NCBI GenBank assembly: GCA_001184405.1
Contig: LFMX01000006.1
Coordinates: 54,792-118,791 of the forward strand
Direction: 5' to 3'
DNA length: 64,000 nucleotides
DNA from: Candidatus Burkholderia humilis
GTDB taxonomy: Bacteria; Pseudomonadota; Gammaproteobacteria; Burkholderiales; Burkholderiaceae
Shown: positions 38,409 through 49,064 of the stretch, in pieces
Layout of the letters: the number at the start of each line of letters is the position of its first letter
Position numbering within the stretch: position 1 is the first letter of the stretch
Position numbers and translations under genes: made by a program
The notes under the pieces: model-generated
What the model was told of the DNA's origin: nothing
Database searches by the model: none
Seen by the model: only the letters and a program-made list of their open reading frames with translations

Positions 38409-39523
38409 ATGAAGCATTTGAAACCGGTCGTCATCGCCGGCTCGTTGATTTCGGGCGCGGCATCGGCGCAGACCAGCGTGACGCTGTACGGCGTCGTCGA
38501 TAACGCGTTCGCCTACGTCAACAATCAGCGCGGCAACTCGAACATTTACATGAGCCAGGGCAATCTGCAGGCGAGCAAGTTCGGCTTGCTCGGCGCGGAA
38601 GATCTCGGCGGCGGCACGAAAGCGATTTTCCGTCTCGAAAGCGGCTTCAGGCCAGCGCGGGCACGCTGTTCAAGCGTCAGGCGTACACGGGTTTGTCGAA
38701 CGACAAGTACGGCACGCTGACGCTCGGCCGCCAGTACACGCCGTACTTCAGCATGGTCGGCGCGCTCGGACCGACCGGCGCGCATCCCGGCGATGTCGAT
38801 ACGCTCGACACCACGCTGCGCTTCAATAACTCGGTGACATATGCATCGCCGAATATCGCAGGGCTGGTGTTTGCCGCACAATACGCACTCGGCGGCAAAG
38901 CGGGCAGCATCGCGAGCGGCAGCAACTTCAGCGCCGCGCTGCGCTACGACTACAAGCCGTTTGCGATCGCGGCGGGCTATGTCAAGCTGAAGGACATCGC
39001 AACGAGCCGCGCGCTCGGCACATTCGCCGTCAACTCGCCGGTGAACAACGGCTACGCGAGCGCACGTAGCGTGCAACTGGCCGCGGCCGCCGCGCGCTAC
39101 ACATACGACAATCTGATGCTCGGCCTGAACTATTCGAACGCGCAGTACACGCCCGGGTCGAATTCGCTTTTCACCGATGAAGCCGTCTTCAACAGCTACG
39201 GCGCGATCGCTTCGTATCGCTTCACGCCGTCAATCAATGTCGCGGCGGGTTACAGCTACACGCGCGCGAGCAAGTCGAACGGCATCACCGATCCGGCGCA
39301 GTATCAGCAGATTTCGCTCGAGCAGACTTACGATCTGTCCAAGCGCACGTCGTTCTATGCGTTGCAGGCGTATCAACATGCGCGCGGCAAGTCGCTGATC
39401 GCAACCGGCAACGGGCCGGCGATTGCGGACGCGGTCGCCGTCGTCGGCGATTCGCAGAACGCGACGCCATCGTCCGGACCCTCGCAGTTCGTCGCGATGG
39501 TCGGCATTCGGCACGCGTTCTGA
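38409..39523 (+). pseudogene. Gram-negative porin, frameshifted
   Basis: Signal peptide MKHLKPVVIAGSLISGAASA, then QTSVTLYGVVDNAFAYVNNQ, the typical Burkholderiales porin start. A small indel near 38650 shifts the frame; the rest (NDKYGTLTLGRQYTPYFSMV through AMVGIRHAF, with C-terminal Phe) is in another frame. A 16-strand trimeric porin of ~370 residues if repaired. Confidence 0.9.
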
Positions 39524-39533
39524 TCGTCCTCGT

Positions 39534-41061
39534 TTAGTTCAGCGTCCAGGTCCGCGCGAAGGCATCGAAACGGCTGATTTCATCGGCCTGCCATTGCGCG
39601 GACTTTTCCAGTTCTTCCGCCATGATGCGCGCCACTTCCGACGCGGCCGCACGCGCGGCGGCGGCATCCAGAAAGAGCGCGCGATTGCGCCGCGCGAACA
39701 CATCTTCCACCGAATGCGCGAGTTCTTCGCGGGCCGCGAAACGCGTATGCGCTTCGGTCAGGCCGCTTGCCCGCACCAGCATGTTCGATGCGCCCGGCAG
39801 TTGTTCCAGCGCGTGTGCATCCGAACCGTACACGCCTGCGCGTTCGGACGTCGATCCATGCAGCGGCAGGTTCGTCGTGCGGCACGGCGCGGCCGTCAGC
39901 AAGCCTTTCGATATCGCCAGATCGACGACTTGCTGCGCCATCAGCCGATACGTCGTCCACTTGCCGCCCGTCACGGTGATCATGCCGTTCGCGTTCGCTT
40001 CGATCGTATGCTCGCGCAACAACGATTTCGTCGATGCATCGCCGTTGCCCTTCACGAGCGGACGCAGGCCCGCCCACACGCTCAGCACATCGTCACGCGT
40101 GGGTTTCATCGACAGATAATCCGCCGCCGTCACCAGAATGAAGTCGATGTCTTCATCGCTTGCGCGCAGGTCGAGCGGCAAATCATGACGGGGCGTATCG
40201 GTCGTGCCAACGATCGTGTGACCGTGCCACGGCACGACGAACAGCACGCGGCCGTCTTTGGTATTCGGCACGAGAATGGCGTGCTCGCTGCGCAGAAAAC
40301 GGCCGGGCAAGGTCAGATGCACACCCTGACTGGGCGCGACGATCGGCTTGGCGGACGGATCGGCCATTGCGCGAATCGACCCACACGCCAGTTGCGTTGA
40401 CGACGCAGCGCACGCTGAGGCTCAACGTATCGCCGGTCTCTGTGTCTTCCATCGTCAGTCGATGCTTCCCGTCCACCGCTTGCACGCCGCGCACCGCCGC
40501 GTTATTCAGCACGATGCCGCCGAGATCGAACAGCGTGCGCATCAGCGACACGGTGAGGCGCGCGTCGTCGAGCTGGCCGTCGAAGTAAAGCGTGCTACCG
40601 CGCAAGGCGTGGCCGTCAAGCGTGTTGGCGAGCATCGGCGAACTTGCGCGCGTTTGCGCAATGCTCAGGCTGCGGCTCGCTTCCAGATTCAGCGATCCGG
40701 CCAGCCAGTCGTAAATCTTGAGTCCCGCGCCGTAAAACAGCTTGTCGTGAAACTGATACGCCGGAACGATAAACCCGAGCGAGCTCACCAGATGCGGCGC
40801 ATTGCGCGCGAGCGGCACGTTGCCTTGCGCGAGATAGCGCACGCCGCCGTGCACGAGTTTGGTCGCCTTGCTGGACGTGCCCTTGGCAAAATCGCGCGCT
40901 TCGACGAGCAAGGGGCGATAGCCGCGCGATGCGGCATCGACCGCCGTGCCCAGACCGCTCGCACCGCCGCCGATGACGATGACATCCCACAGCGGAGTCT
41001 GGTCGAGTTCGCGCAGCAGCGCGACGCGTGCAGGAGGAGAAGTAACGTGCATGTCAGACAT
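39534..41061 (-). pseudogene. glpD: Aerobic glycerol-3-phosphate dehydrogenase, frameshifted
   Basis: N-terminal frame from about 41061 contains the FAD motif [20 protein letters not shown] and [21 protein letters not shown] frameshift near 40372, after [12 protein letters not shown], moves the C-terminal half ([39 protein letters not shown]) to a second frame ending at 39534. Oxidises sn-glycerol-3-phosphate to DHAP at the membrane. Its upstream end is merged in frame with glpK. Confidence 0.9.
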
Positions 41062-42513
41062 TTTAAGAAGTTTCCCAGCCGCGCGCGCGTCATCAGACAT
41101 GACCGGTTCGAAGCGCGATGCATCCGCGCGCTGCGTGAATTCGTCGGGATGCGTCCAGAAGCGCGCGCCGAGTCCCGCGAGATGCGCCGCACCAAGCACG
41201 GTCGTTTCGGTGACTTTCGGGCGCACGACCGGACGGCCGAGCAAGTCGGCCTGAATCTGCATCAAGAGATCGCTTTGCGATGCGCCGCCGTCCACGCGCA
41301 ACTCGCTCACGGCGATGCCCGCATCCGCTTCCATCGCGACGAGCACGTCCACGGTTTGCAACGCGATCGCTTCGAGCGCCGCCCGCGCGATATGCGCGCG
41401 GGCGGTTCCGCGCGTCATGCCGATCAGCGTGCCGCGCGCGTACGGGTCCCAATACGGCGCGCCAAGTCCGGCGAACACGGGCGCGAGCACGACGCCATCG
41501 CTCGAATCGCATTGCGCGGCGGTACCCACTTGCGACGCATGATCGATGATGCCGAGACCGTCGCGCAGCCATTGCACGATCGCGCCGCCCATAAAGACCG
41601 AGCCTTCGAGCGCGTACGAACGCTGTCCGCCGATCTGCCAGCCGAGCGTGGACAACAACCGATGCGTCGATGCCACCGGCTGCGTGCCCGTGTTCATCAG
41701 CATGAAAAGGCCGGTGCCGTAGGTGCTTTTCACCAGTCCCGGCTCGATGCAGCCTTGCCCGAAGGTCGCGGCCTGCTAATCGCCCGCGATGCCGGTAATC
41801 GGAATCGCTGCGCCGAACAAGGCTTCGTCGGTGCGCGCGATTTCGCCGCTCGACGGCACGACTTCGGGCAACACGGCGCGCGGGATATCGAAGAGCGCGA
41901 GCAGTTCGTCGTCCCAATCGCCCGCGCGGATATCGAAAAGCGACGTGCGCGACGCGTTCGATGCATCCGTCACATGCGCGCGGCCGCCGGTCAGTTGCCA
42001 CACGAGCCAGCTATCGACGGTGCCGAACGCAAGCTCGCCGCGACGCGCGCGCTCACGCAAACCGGGCGCGCTATCGAGCAGCCACGCGAGTTTCGTCGCC
42101 GAAAAATATGGATCGATGCGCAAGCCTGTCTTGCATTCGATCAACGCCGCCGCGCCGTGCTCTTCCAGCCGCGCACAATGCGCCGCCGTGCGCCGGTCCT
42201 GCCAGACGATCGCGTTGCCGACCGGCGCGCCGGTCTTGCGCTCCCACAACAGCGTGGTTTCGCGCTGATTCGCAATGCCGATCGCCGCAATCTCGGACGC
42301 GCCGGCGTTCGCGCTTCGCAATACCTCGCGCGCGACATCGAATTGCGACTGCCAGATATCGCGCGGATCGTGCTCGACCCAGCCGGCCTGCGGATAGTGC
42401 TGCGGAAATTCGCGCTGGGCGCTGGCGACCGCCGCGTCCGCGCGGTCGAAAAGAATTGCGCGTGAACTGGTTGTCCCCTGATCGAGCGCAAGAATGAAAC
42501 GTGGATGGCTCAT
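41062..42513 (-). pseudogene. glpK: Glycerol kinase, nonsense and fused to glpD
   Basis: Reads [20 protein letters not shown] (FGGY phosphate loop) to GIAGD, TAG at 41776-41778 (CAG to TAG; relatives have Gln in GDQQAATFGQ), then the same frame continues to RTVDGGAS-type motifs ([20 protein letters not shown]). The last ~15 residues and the spacer are deleted: after ARAAGKLLK the frame runs directly into [19 protein letters not shown] of glpD. Confidence 0.9.
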
Positions 42514-42552
42514 CGGCCACGGCTCCTCTTCATGTCACGCCAAAGCGTGAAA

Positions 42553-42590
42553 ATGTTCATTTTCGAATATAAAAGTTCGTTTTCGATCAT
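42553..42590 (+). promoter_or_regulatory. Putative GlpR operators
   Basis: Two half-palindromic sites, ATGTTCATTTTCGAATAT (42553-42570) and AAGTTCGTTTTCGATCAT (42573-42590), resembling the known GlpR operator (TTCG...CGAA core). They lie between the divergent glpK and glpR genes, as expected for autoregulated glycerol operons. Confidence 0.5.
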
Positions 42591-42705
42591 GGCATCACCG
42601 GATCGAGAACAGGAAAAGAGCGCTGCGAAAATCTGCAACAACAGTCCGATGGCCTACACTGACGCTTTTGCTGGATTTTCACTTTTTTGCGATTTTGCGC
42701 ATTCG

Positions 42706-43476
42706 ATGAACACCGATCCCGCTTTGAACGGCAGGCAGCGCGCCCTGCTCGACTGCGTCGCATGCGATGGCTTCGCGACCATCGAAGATCTCGCCGAGCA
42801 GTTTCAGGTCACGCAGCAGACCATCCGGCGCGACGTGAACTGGCTGTCGGACCCGGAACCTGCTGCGGCGCTATCACGGCGGCGCAAGCGCGCCGACGAG
42901 TTCCGAGAACACCGCGTACGCCGCGCGTCAGCACATGTTCCTCGATGAAAAGCGGCGCATCGCGCAACGCGTCGCGGCGGAGATTCCGAACAACGCGACG
43001 CTTTTCATCAACCTCGGCACGACCACGGAAGAAGTGGCGCGCGCTGCGCGGGCATTCGGGTTTGCGCGTCATCACCAACAATCTGAACGTCGCGAATATT
43101 TTTGCGGACGACTCAGATGTCGAACTGATGGTCGCGGGCGGCAAGGTGCGCGCGCGATAAAGGCGTCGTCGGCAAACAGGCGGTCGATTTCATCCGCATG
43201 TTCAAGGTCGATTTCGGGATCGTCGGGATTTCGGGCATCGAGGAAGACGGCACGCTGCGCGATTTCGATATCGCCGAAGTGCGTGTTGCGCAGGCGATCA
43301 TCGAACAGTCGCACACCGTGTTTCTCGTCGCCGATCACTCCAAGTTCGGGCGCGCGGCACTGGTGCGGCTCGGGCATCTGAATCAGATCGATGCGCTCTT
43401 CACCGATGCCGCGCCGCCCGACTGGATGAGCGACACGCTCGCCGCCGCCGATGTATCGATCCGCGTGGCCGACTAG
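42706..43476 (+). pseudogene. glpR: DeoR-family glycerol repressor, multiple frameshifts
   Basis: Starts MNTDPALNGRQRALLDCVAC with the DeoR helix-turn-helix [20 protein letters not shown]. Frameshifts near 42855, 43065 and 43160 split the sugar-binding part: [40 protein letters not shown], and [20 protein letters not shown] to the end. Divergent from glpK; would repress it in the absence of glycerol-3-phosphate. Confidence 0.85.
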
Positions 43477-43537
43477 AACGCCGATCGCGTCGCGCTATGA
43501 TTGTCAGATTGCGTGACGACAACGACATCCGCCGAAC

Positions 43538-44416
43538 ATGGCCACACGAAGCAAACAGGAAGACACCCTCGACGCAGCCGACGACGCGTCGGGCGCATCC
43601 ACGTATCTCGTGCCGGGACTCGAGCGCGGCCTGCGCATTCTCGCGGAGTTTTCCGCGCGCGAGCCGGTGCTCGGCGCGCCGGAATTGTCGCGGCGCATCG
43701 GCATTCCGCGCACGACGACGTTTGGCCTGCTGCAAACGCTCGAATCGCTCGGCTTTCTGGAACGCGTGAACGGCGATCGCAATTTCCGGCTCGGCGTCGC
43801 GTTGCTGCGGCTCGGCTTCGAATATGTGAATTCGCTCGAACTCACCGATTTCGGCACGCCGATTCTCGAACGTCTGCGCTATGCCACGGGCCTCTCCACG
43901 CATCTGCTGATTCGCGATCAACGCGATGTCGTGTTCGTTGCGAAGGCGCAGAGCATCGAGCCGATGTTTTCGTCGGTGAAAGTGCATGTCGGTACGCGGC
44001 TGCCCGCGCACGCGACGGTTCACGGTCACGTGCTGATGGGCGATCTCACGCTGGCGCAGCTTCATGCGCTGTATCCCGAAACGAAGCTGGAGCAGTTCAC
44101 CGAGCACACGCCCGCGACCGTCGATGAACTCTACGAATGCGTGCGCAAATGCACGGCGCTCGGTTACGGCTTGAGCGAGGCATCGTTCGAACGCGGGATT
44201 TCGGTCGTCACCGCGCCGGTGCGCGATCGCGAAGGCGCAATCGTCGCGGCGGTCACGGCGACGGTGCCGCGCTCGGACATCGGCGCGGACACGGAAAAAA
44301 CGCAGCTCGTCGAGACAATCTGCGCGGCGGCCATCGAACTGCCGATGCGGCTGAATTACCGGCCGTCGCCGGATGATCCGACGGCGGTGATCGCATCGAA
44401 TAAGGGTTCTGCTTAG
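43538..44416 (+). CDS. IclR-family transcriptional regulator (copy 1)
   Basis: 292 residues, intact. Winged helix: YLVPGLERGLRILAEFSARE, GAPELSRRIGIPRTTTFGLL. C-terminal effector domain with LPAHATVHGHVLMGDLTLAQ and ASFERGISVVTAPVRDREGA. Very similar over its length to the second IclR protein at 48204-49064, which is inside the catabolic operon. The pair probably senses aromatic acids, like PcaR/PobR-type relatives. Its 3' end overlaps the convergent porin fragment. Confidence 0.9.
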   Translation: MATRSKQEDTLDAADDASGASTYLVPGLERGLRILAEFSAREPVLGAPELSRRIGIPRTTTFGLLQTLESLGFLERVNGDRNFRLGVALLRLGFEYVNSLELTDFGTPILERLRYATGLSTHLLIRDQRDVVFVAKAQSIEPMFSSVKVHVGTRLPAHATVHGHVLMGDLTLAQLHALYPETKLEQFTEHTPATVDELYECVRKCTALGYGLSEASFERGISVVTAPVRDREGAIVAAVTATVPRSDIGADTEKTQLVETICAAAIELPMRLNYRPSPDDPTAVIASNKGSA

Positions 44417-44790
44417 AACGAATGGTGGATGCCTGCGAGCACGATCACCTGATTGGCCGTGCTCGACACGCCCGCCGTGAAGAACGCCGCCTTCGCGTTG
44501 CCGTTCGCGTGCTCGTAGAGCACGTTCACATAAAACTGCGTCGATTTCGACAGCAAGTAAATGTCGCCGATTTCGAACTGCGTCCAGCGTCCGCCGTTGA
44601 ACGTGGTCGTCGCCGCGCCGCCCGCGATCCAGTTGGTCGGCACCATCTTGAAGGTCAATCCGGCATCGTATGACTGGTACGTGTTGCTGACGCCGTTCGA
44701 TTCCAGCTTCACACGCGTGTACAAGCCGTGCACCGTGAATTTGCCGATGTCGTACGACGCGCCCGCGCCCATCACTTCCTGCGTGACATG
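44413..44790 (-). pseudogene. Gram-negative porin, C-terminal fragment
   Basis: About 125 residues: GAGASYDIGKFTVHGLYTRV, TNWIAGGAATTTFNGGRWTQ and the C-terminal strand IVLAGIHHSF with terminal Phe. The 5' two thirds are gone at the boundary with the HTH protein gene on the opposite strand, indicating a deletion junction at about 44790. Confidence 0.8.
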
Positions 44791-45096
44791 GAAAAAGTCG
44801 TGAACTTCAATCCGAACCTGAAGCCGTGGCTCGCGCCGCAGCCGAACAACGTCGCGTGCAAGGGCGTGATCGAAAAGCCGGGCGAGACTGAAAACTTCAT
44901 CTGGCAGACGCGCAAGGCCGAGCCGACGCAATACGAAAACGATTTCGGCGATGCGCTCGAACGCGTCTTCGAAGCCGGCGCGCTGGAGCTGGAGCAAGTC
45001 GTTGCGGGCCTGAACCGCGAAGGCTTCCGCACGCCGGAAGGCGCGACGTGGACCGCCGATCGCCTCGCCGCCGAGCTGCGCACGCTCGCCGACTAA
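44788..45096 (+). CDS. Recombinase-like helix-turn-helix protein of aromatic operons
   Basis: 102 residues, intact. VVNFNPNLKPWLAPQPNNVA, KPGETENFIWQTRKAEPTQY and EQVVAGLNREGFRTPEGATW. The last segment looks like the recombinase/HTH module, but the protein is too short to be a recombinase. Small proteins of this family occur upstream of Rieske oxygenase genes; the role is unknown. First gene of the operon, 29 bases before the Rieske gene. Confidence 0.75.
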   Translation: MEKVVNFNPNLKPWLAPQPNNVACKGVIEKPGETENFIWQTRKAEPTQYENDFGDALERVFEAGALELEQVVAGLNREGFRTPEGATWTADRLAAELRTLAD

Positions 45097-45125
45097 CGCT
45101 GGATCACCGCATACAGAGTGAACAC

Positions 45126-46169
45126 ATGACGTCCCCTCAGCAATCCTCAACAAGCCATGATCCGGTGCAGGCGTATCTCGATCGCGGCTTGCGCAATTAC
45201 TGGTATCCGGTCGCGCCGAGCTGGCAAGTGGCGAATGCGCCGATCGTTTTGACGCGGCTCGGCGATCAGATCGTGCTGTGGCACGATAACGAAGGCAAGG
45301 TGCATGCGCTCGAAGACCGCTGTCCCCATCGCGGGGCGCGGCTGTCGCTGGGCTGGAATCTCGGCGGCAGCGTGGCGTGTTGGTATCACGGCATCGAAAT
45401 CGATGGCAGCGGCACCGTGCAGAAAGTGCCCGCCGTCTCCGCGTGCCCGCTCGAAGGGCAAAAGTGCGTGAAGTCGTATCCGGTCGAAGAGCGCGCCGGC
45501 GCAATCTTTCTCTGGTTCGGCGACGCTGCCAACACAGAACCCGCGCCGCTGAATCTGCCGGAAGAGTTGGTCGGCGAGGAATACGCGAGCTTTCTGTGCA
45601 TGTCGCACTGGAAGTGCAATTATCAGTACGCGATCGATAACGTCATGGATCCGATGCACGGCGCATACTTGCACGCGACCTCGCATTCGATGGCCGAAGG
45701 CGACAAGCAGACCGACATGCGCATGCGCAAGACCGACACCGGTCTGATGTTCGAGAAGGTGAATCAGCGCGACGTGAATTTCGACTGGGTGGAACTCGGC
45801 GAAACCGGCTGTCTGTGGATGCGTCTGGCCATTCCATACAAGAAGAAGTTCGGTCCGGGCGGCAACTTCGGAATCATCGGATTCGCCACGCCTGTCGATG
45901 ACGACAACTACCAGGTCTACTTCTGGCGCACGCGCAAAGTCTCCGGCTGGCAGCGCGATGCGTGGCGCTTTTTGTATCGCAACCGGCTGGAAGGGCTGCA
46001 TTGGGCGGTGCTGGAACAAGACCGCTATGTGCTCGAAAGCCTTGCACCGAACGCGCGCAATCACGAATTCCTCTATCAGCACGATGTCGGCATGACGCGT
46101 GTCCGGCGTCTGTTGAAGCAGCGTGCGCAGCAGCATCTGGCGGCGTTGGAGGAGCACGCTCATGCGTGA
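45126..46169 (+). CDS. Rieske non-heme iron oxygenase, alpha subunit
   Basis: 347 residues, intact. Rieske [2Fe-2S] ligands C66, H68, C85, H88 in CPHRGARLSLGW and CWYHGIEID. The mononuclear iron site region reads NVMDPMHGAYLHATSHS. Phthalate/vanillate-demethylase-like group. It would hydroxylate or O-demethylate an aromatic or related substrate. The electron-transfer reductase at 54730 has a large deletion, so activity depends on another reductase. Confidence 0.9.
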   Translation: MTSPQQSSTSHDPVQAYLDRGLRNYWYPVAPSWQVANAPIVLTRLGDQIVLWHDNEGKVHALEDRCPHRGARLSLGWNLGGSVACWYHGIEIDGSGTVQKVPAVSACPLEGQKCVKSYPVEERAGAIFLWFGDAANTEPAPLNLPEELVGEEYASFLCMSHWKCNYQYAIDNVMDPMHGAYLHATSHSMAEGDKQTDMRMRKTDTGLMFEKVNQRDVNFDWVELGETGCLWMRLAIPYKKKFGPGGNFGIIGFATPVDDDNYQVYFWRTRKVSGWQRDAWRFLYRNRLEGLHWAVLEQDRYVLESLAPNARNHEFLYQHDVGMTRVRRLLKQRAQQHLAALEEHAHA

Positions 46170-46773
46170 TGAGCTCAACGAGCGCCGCGTCATCGTCACC
46201 GGCGGCGCACACTGACTCGGCGCAGCGTTCGTGCGGGCGCTGGTCGATCAGGGCGCACACGTCGCATTCGGCGATGTGCTGCGCGACGAAGGCGAAGCGC
46301 TCGCTGCCGAACTGGACAACGCCTATTTCTTCCCGCTCGATCTGACCGATCCGCACAGCATCACGCAGTTCGTCGAACAAAGCGCGGCGAAGCTCGGTGG
46401 TATCGACGGACTCGTCAACAACGCCGCGATCACCCATTCCGGTGGCAAGCACGCCGACGAACTCACGCCCGAGACCTGGGACGCCGTGATGAACGTCAAC
46501 GTGCGCGGCGCGTGGCTCGCGAGCGGCGCGTGTCTGCCGCATCTGAAGGCATCGGGGCGCGGCGCGATCGTGAATATCGCCTCCGATACCGCGGTGGGGC
46601 ACGCCCAAACTCCTCGCCTACGTCGCGAGCAAGGGCGCCGGGTCTGACAGAGGTCGACGACCGCTTACGTGCCCGGCGACGTGAACGGCCCCGTGCTGTT
46701 CCTGCTCTCGGATGCGGCGCGCTTCGTGACGGGCCAGTTGCTGCCGGTGAACGGCGGCTTCGTGATGAATTGA
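46162..46773 (+). pseudogene. SDR-family dehydrogenase, broken
   Basis: Begins MRDELNERRVIVTGGAH, TGA at 46213-46215 (relatives have Gly), then LGAAFVRALVDQGAHVAFGD and VNNAAITHSGGKHADELTPE in the same frame. After VNIASDTAVG a frameshift and an internal deletion remove the YxxxK active site; the last part VNGPVLFLLSDAARFVTGQL is in another frame. Overlaps the Rieske stop. Confidence 0.8.
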
Positions 46774-46793
46774 TTAGAACCTGGAGAAAAACA

Positions 46794-47324
46794 ATGGCCT
46801 TCATTGAAACCGACAGCGATATCGAACGCAAATCGTGGGAACAACCCGCCGACGCGAGCTTCGACAAGTGGATGAACACGCGCGTCGCGCGCCTCGAAAC
46901 GCGCCGCTACGACTGGGACGCGCTCAAGTTTCAGACCGATTACGACCCGAAATACCGCCGCGCGCAAATGCGCTATGTCGGCACGGGCGTCGCGAAGGAC
47001 ATAAACACGGTGCCCGCCGGCGGCTTCACATTTTCGACGATGGTCATTCCCGCGGGCAACATCGGGCCGAGCCACATTCACGTCGACGCCGAAGAGATTT
47101 TCTTCGTGCTGCGCGGAAAGATGAAAGTGATCTGAGAGAAGGACGGGCAAACGTGGGAAGCCGTGCTCGGCGAGCGCGATCTGATTTCGGTGCCGCCGGG
47201 CGTGTATCGCACGGAAATCAATATCGGCGAAGAAGATGCGCTGATGTGCGTGATGCTCGGGGCATCGAAGCCGATTACGCCGACGTATCCACCGGATTCG
47301 CCGTTGGCGAAGCTCAAGCGCTGA
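46794..47324 (+). pseudogene. Cupin-domain protein, nonsense-interrupted
   Basis: 176 codons. AFIETDSDIERKSWEQPADA, then the cupin motif IPAGNIGPSHIHVDAEEIFF and VLRGKMKVI, then TGA at 47133-47135 (probably Trp) and in the same frame QTWEAVLGERDLISVPPGVY to the end. A ring-cleavage or isomerase-type cupin in the catabolic operon is likely. Confidence 0.8.
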
Positions 47325-47337
47325 GGCTCCGTCGATC

Positions 47338-48207
47338 ATGAACGCTCACACGCTCACGCACTTTCCGGAAGCACGGATCGAGACCGCGCACGGTACGACG
47401 GGTTATCGCGAAGCTAATGCCAATGCCGATGTGCATTCGCGCACCCTGCCCGTCGTGCTGCTGCACGGCATCCGATCGGGCGCAGCGTCGTGGGTTTTGC
47501 AACTCGATGCGCTCGGCGCGACGCGTCGCGTGCTTGCGTGGGATGCACCGGGCTATGGCGTATCGACGCGCGTTTCTTCCGCGCCTCCCGTCGCAGCGGA
47601 TTATGCAGACGCGCTGCGCGCATGGCTCGATGCATTGCGTATCGATCGATGCATGCTAGTCGGCCATTCGCTCGGCGCGATCGTCGCGGGTTCGTTCGCT
47701 GCCGAAACGCCGGAGCGCGTCGCGGGCTTGCTGCTGATTTCGCCCGCTGCGGGTTACGGCGCGGCATCGACGCAAATACGTGAACAGAAACGCGATGCAC
47801 GTCTGAAGATGCTGCACGACCTCGGCCCCGAAGGACTCGCGCGCGAACGCAGCGCCAACATGCTTTCGCCGCACGCCAGCGAAGCAGCACGCGAATGGGT
47901 GCGCTGGAACATGGCGCGCGTAAGACCCGAAGACTACGCGCAAGCGACGCATCTTTTGGCGAACGCGGACCTCGCATCGGACATCGCACGGTTTGAAAAG
48001 CGTCGCGCCGTCGCGGTCGGCGCAGAAGACACGATCACGCCGCCCGAAGCGTGCGAGCGCATCCCGCAGGCGGCGCACGTGAGCCTGCAAGTGATTCCGC
48101 GCGCCGGTCACGCGGGTTACGTCGAATCGCCCGCGGCTTATACGGCGCTGATCGACACGTTTTGCCACGGCATCGAATGTCACCAGAAAGACGGAGTAAC
48201 GCAATGA
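47338..48207 (+). CDS. Alpha/beta hydrolase
   Basis: 289 residues, intact. Oxyanion region LPVVLLHGIRSGAASWVLQL, nucleophile elbow MLVGHSLGAIVAGSFA (GHSLG), Asp in VAVGAEDTITPP and His in IPRAGHAGYVESP. Resembles MhpC/PcaD-type hydrolases or lactonases of aromatic pathways. It overlaps the IclR gene start by four bases. Confidence 0.85.
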   Translation: MNAHTLTHFPEARIETAHGTTGYREANANADVHSRTLPVVLLHGIRSGAASWVLQLDALGATRRVLAWDAPGYGVSTRVSSAPPVAADYADALRAWLDALRIDRCMLVGHSLGAIVAGSFAAETPERVAGLLLISPAAGYGAASTQIREQKRDARLKMLHDLGPEGLARERSANMLSPHASEAAREWVRWNMARVRPEDYAQATHLLANADLASDIARFEKRRAVAVGAEDTITPPEACERIPQAAHVSLQVIPRAGHAGYVESPAAYTALIDTFCHGIECHQKDGVTQ

Positions 48208-49064
48208 CATCCCTCGCCATAGAAGACACGGATAAAGGTGACTCGACTTACATCGTGCCGGGACTCGAACGCGGATTGAAGATTCTCACCGAGTTTTCGC
48301 CGCGCGAACCGGTGCTAGGCGCGCCCGAATTGTCGCGGCGCTTGGGCATTCCGCGCACGACAGTTTTTCGCCTGCTGCAAACGCTCGAATCGCTCAGTTT
48401 TCTGGAGCGCGCGGACAAGGACCGCAATTACCGCTTGGGCGTGGCCGTGCTGCGCCTGGGCTTCGAATATCTGAGTTCGCTCGAATTGACCGATCTCGGT
48501 TTGCCGATCATCGAAACATTACGCGATGCAACCGACCTTACGAGCCACATCCTCATCCGCGATGGCCGCGATGTCGTGTTCGTCGCTAAAGCGCAAAGCA
48601 TCGCGCCGATTTTCAGCTCGGTGAAGGTGAACGTCGGCACACGGCTGCCGGCGCACGCCACGACGCACGGCCACGTGTTGATGGGCGATTTATCGCTCGC
48701 TGAATTGCGCGCGCTGTATCCGGAAGCGCATCTGGACCGCTTCACGCCATCGACGCCGGAAACGGTCGAAGCGCTGTACGAGCGCGTGAAGGAAGACGCC
48801 GAACGCGGTTACGCGACAAGCCAGTCATCGTTCGAGCGCGGCATTTCGGTCGTCACCGCACCGGTTCGCAACGACACGGGGCGCATCGTCGCGGTCATCA
48901 CGACGACGATTCCGCGTCCGAAAATCGATGCCGCGCTCATCGAAAGCGGTCTCATCGACAAAGTCCGCGACGCCGCGGATGCGCTTTCGATGCGCCCGAA
49001 CTATCGTCCGGCCGCGCGTGGCAACGCGTCGAGCCGCTACATGAAGTCTCTGGGGTTGCAATGA
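48204..49064 (+). CDS. IclR-family transcriptional regulator (copy 2)
   Basis: 286 residues, intact. YIVPGLERGLKILTEFSPRE, LSRRLGIPRTTVFRLLQTLE, LPAHATTHGHVLMGDLSLAE, SSFERGISVVTAPVRNDTGR. A close paralogue of 43538-44416. Translationally coupled to the hydrolase before it and the SDR after it. Confidence 0.9.
   Translation: MTSLAIEDTDKGDSTYIVPGLERGLKILTEFSPREPVLGAPELSRRLGIPRTTVFRLLQTLESLSFLERADKDRNYRLGVAVLRLGFEYLSSLELTDLGLPIIETLRDATDLTSHILIRDGRDVVFVAKAQSIAPIFSSVKVNVGTRLPAHATTHGHVLMGDLSLAELRALYPEAHLDRFTPSTPETVEALYERVKEDAERGYATSQSSFERGISVVTAPVRNDTGRIVAVITTTIPRPKIDAALIESGLIDKVRDAADALSMRPNYRPAARGNASSRYMKSLGLQ

Noticed and set aside
40348..42465. Very long plus-strand open frame (705 codons) antisense to glpK/glpD
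   Set aside because: High GC removes stops from the opposite frames; the sense strand carries clear GlpK and GlpD motifs, and the antisense translation is Arg/His/Ala-rich with no family features.
39534..42513. A genuine bifunctional GlpK-GlpD enzyme
   Set aside because: The glpK part has an internal TAG and the glpD part a frameshift, so no such protein can be made.
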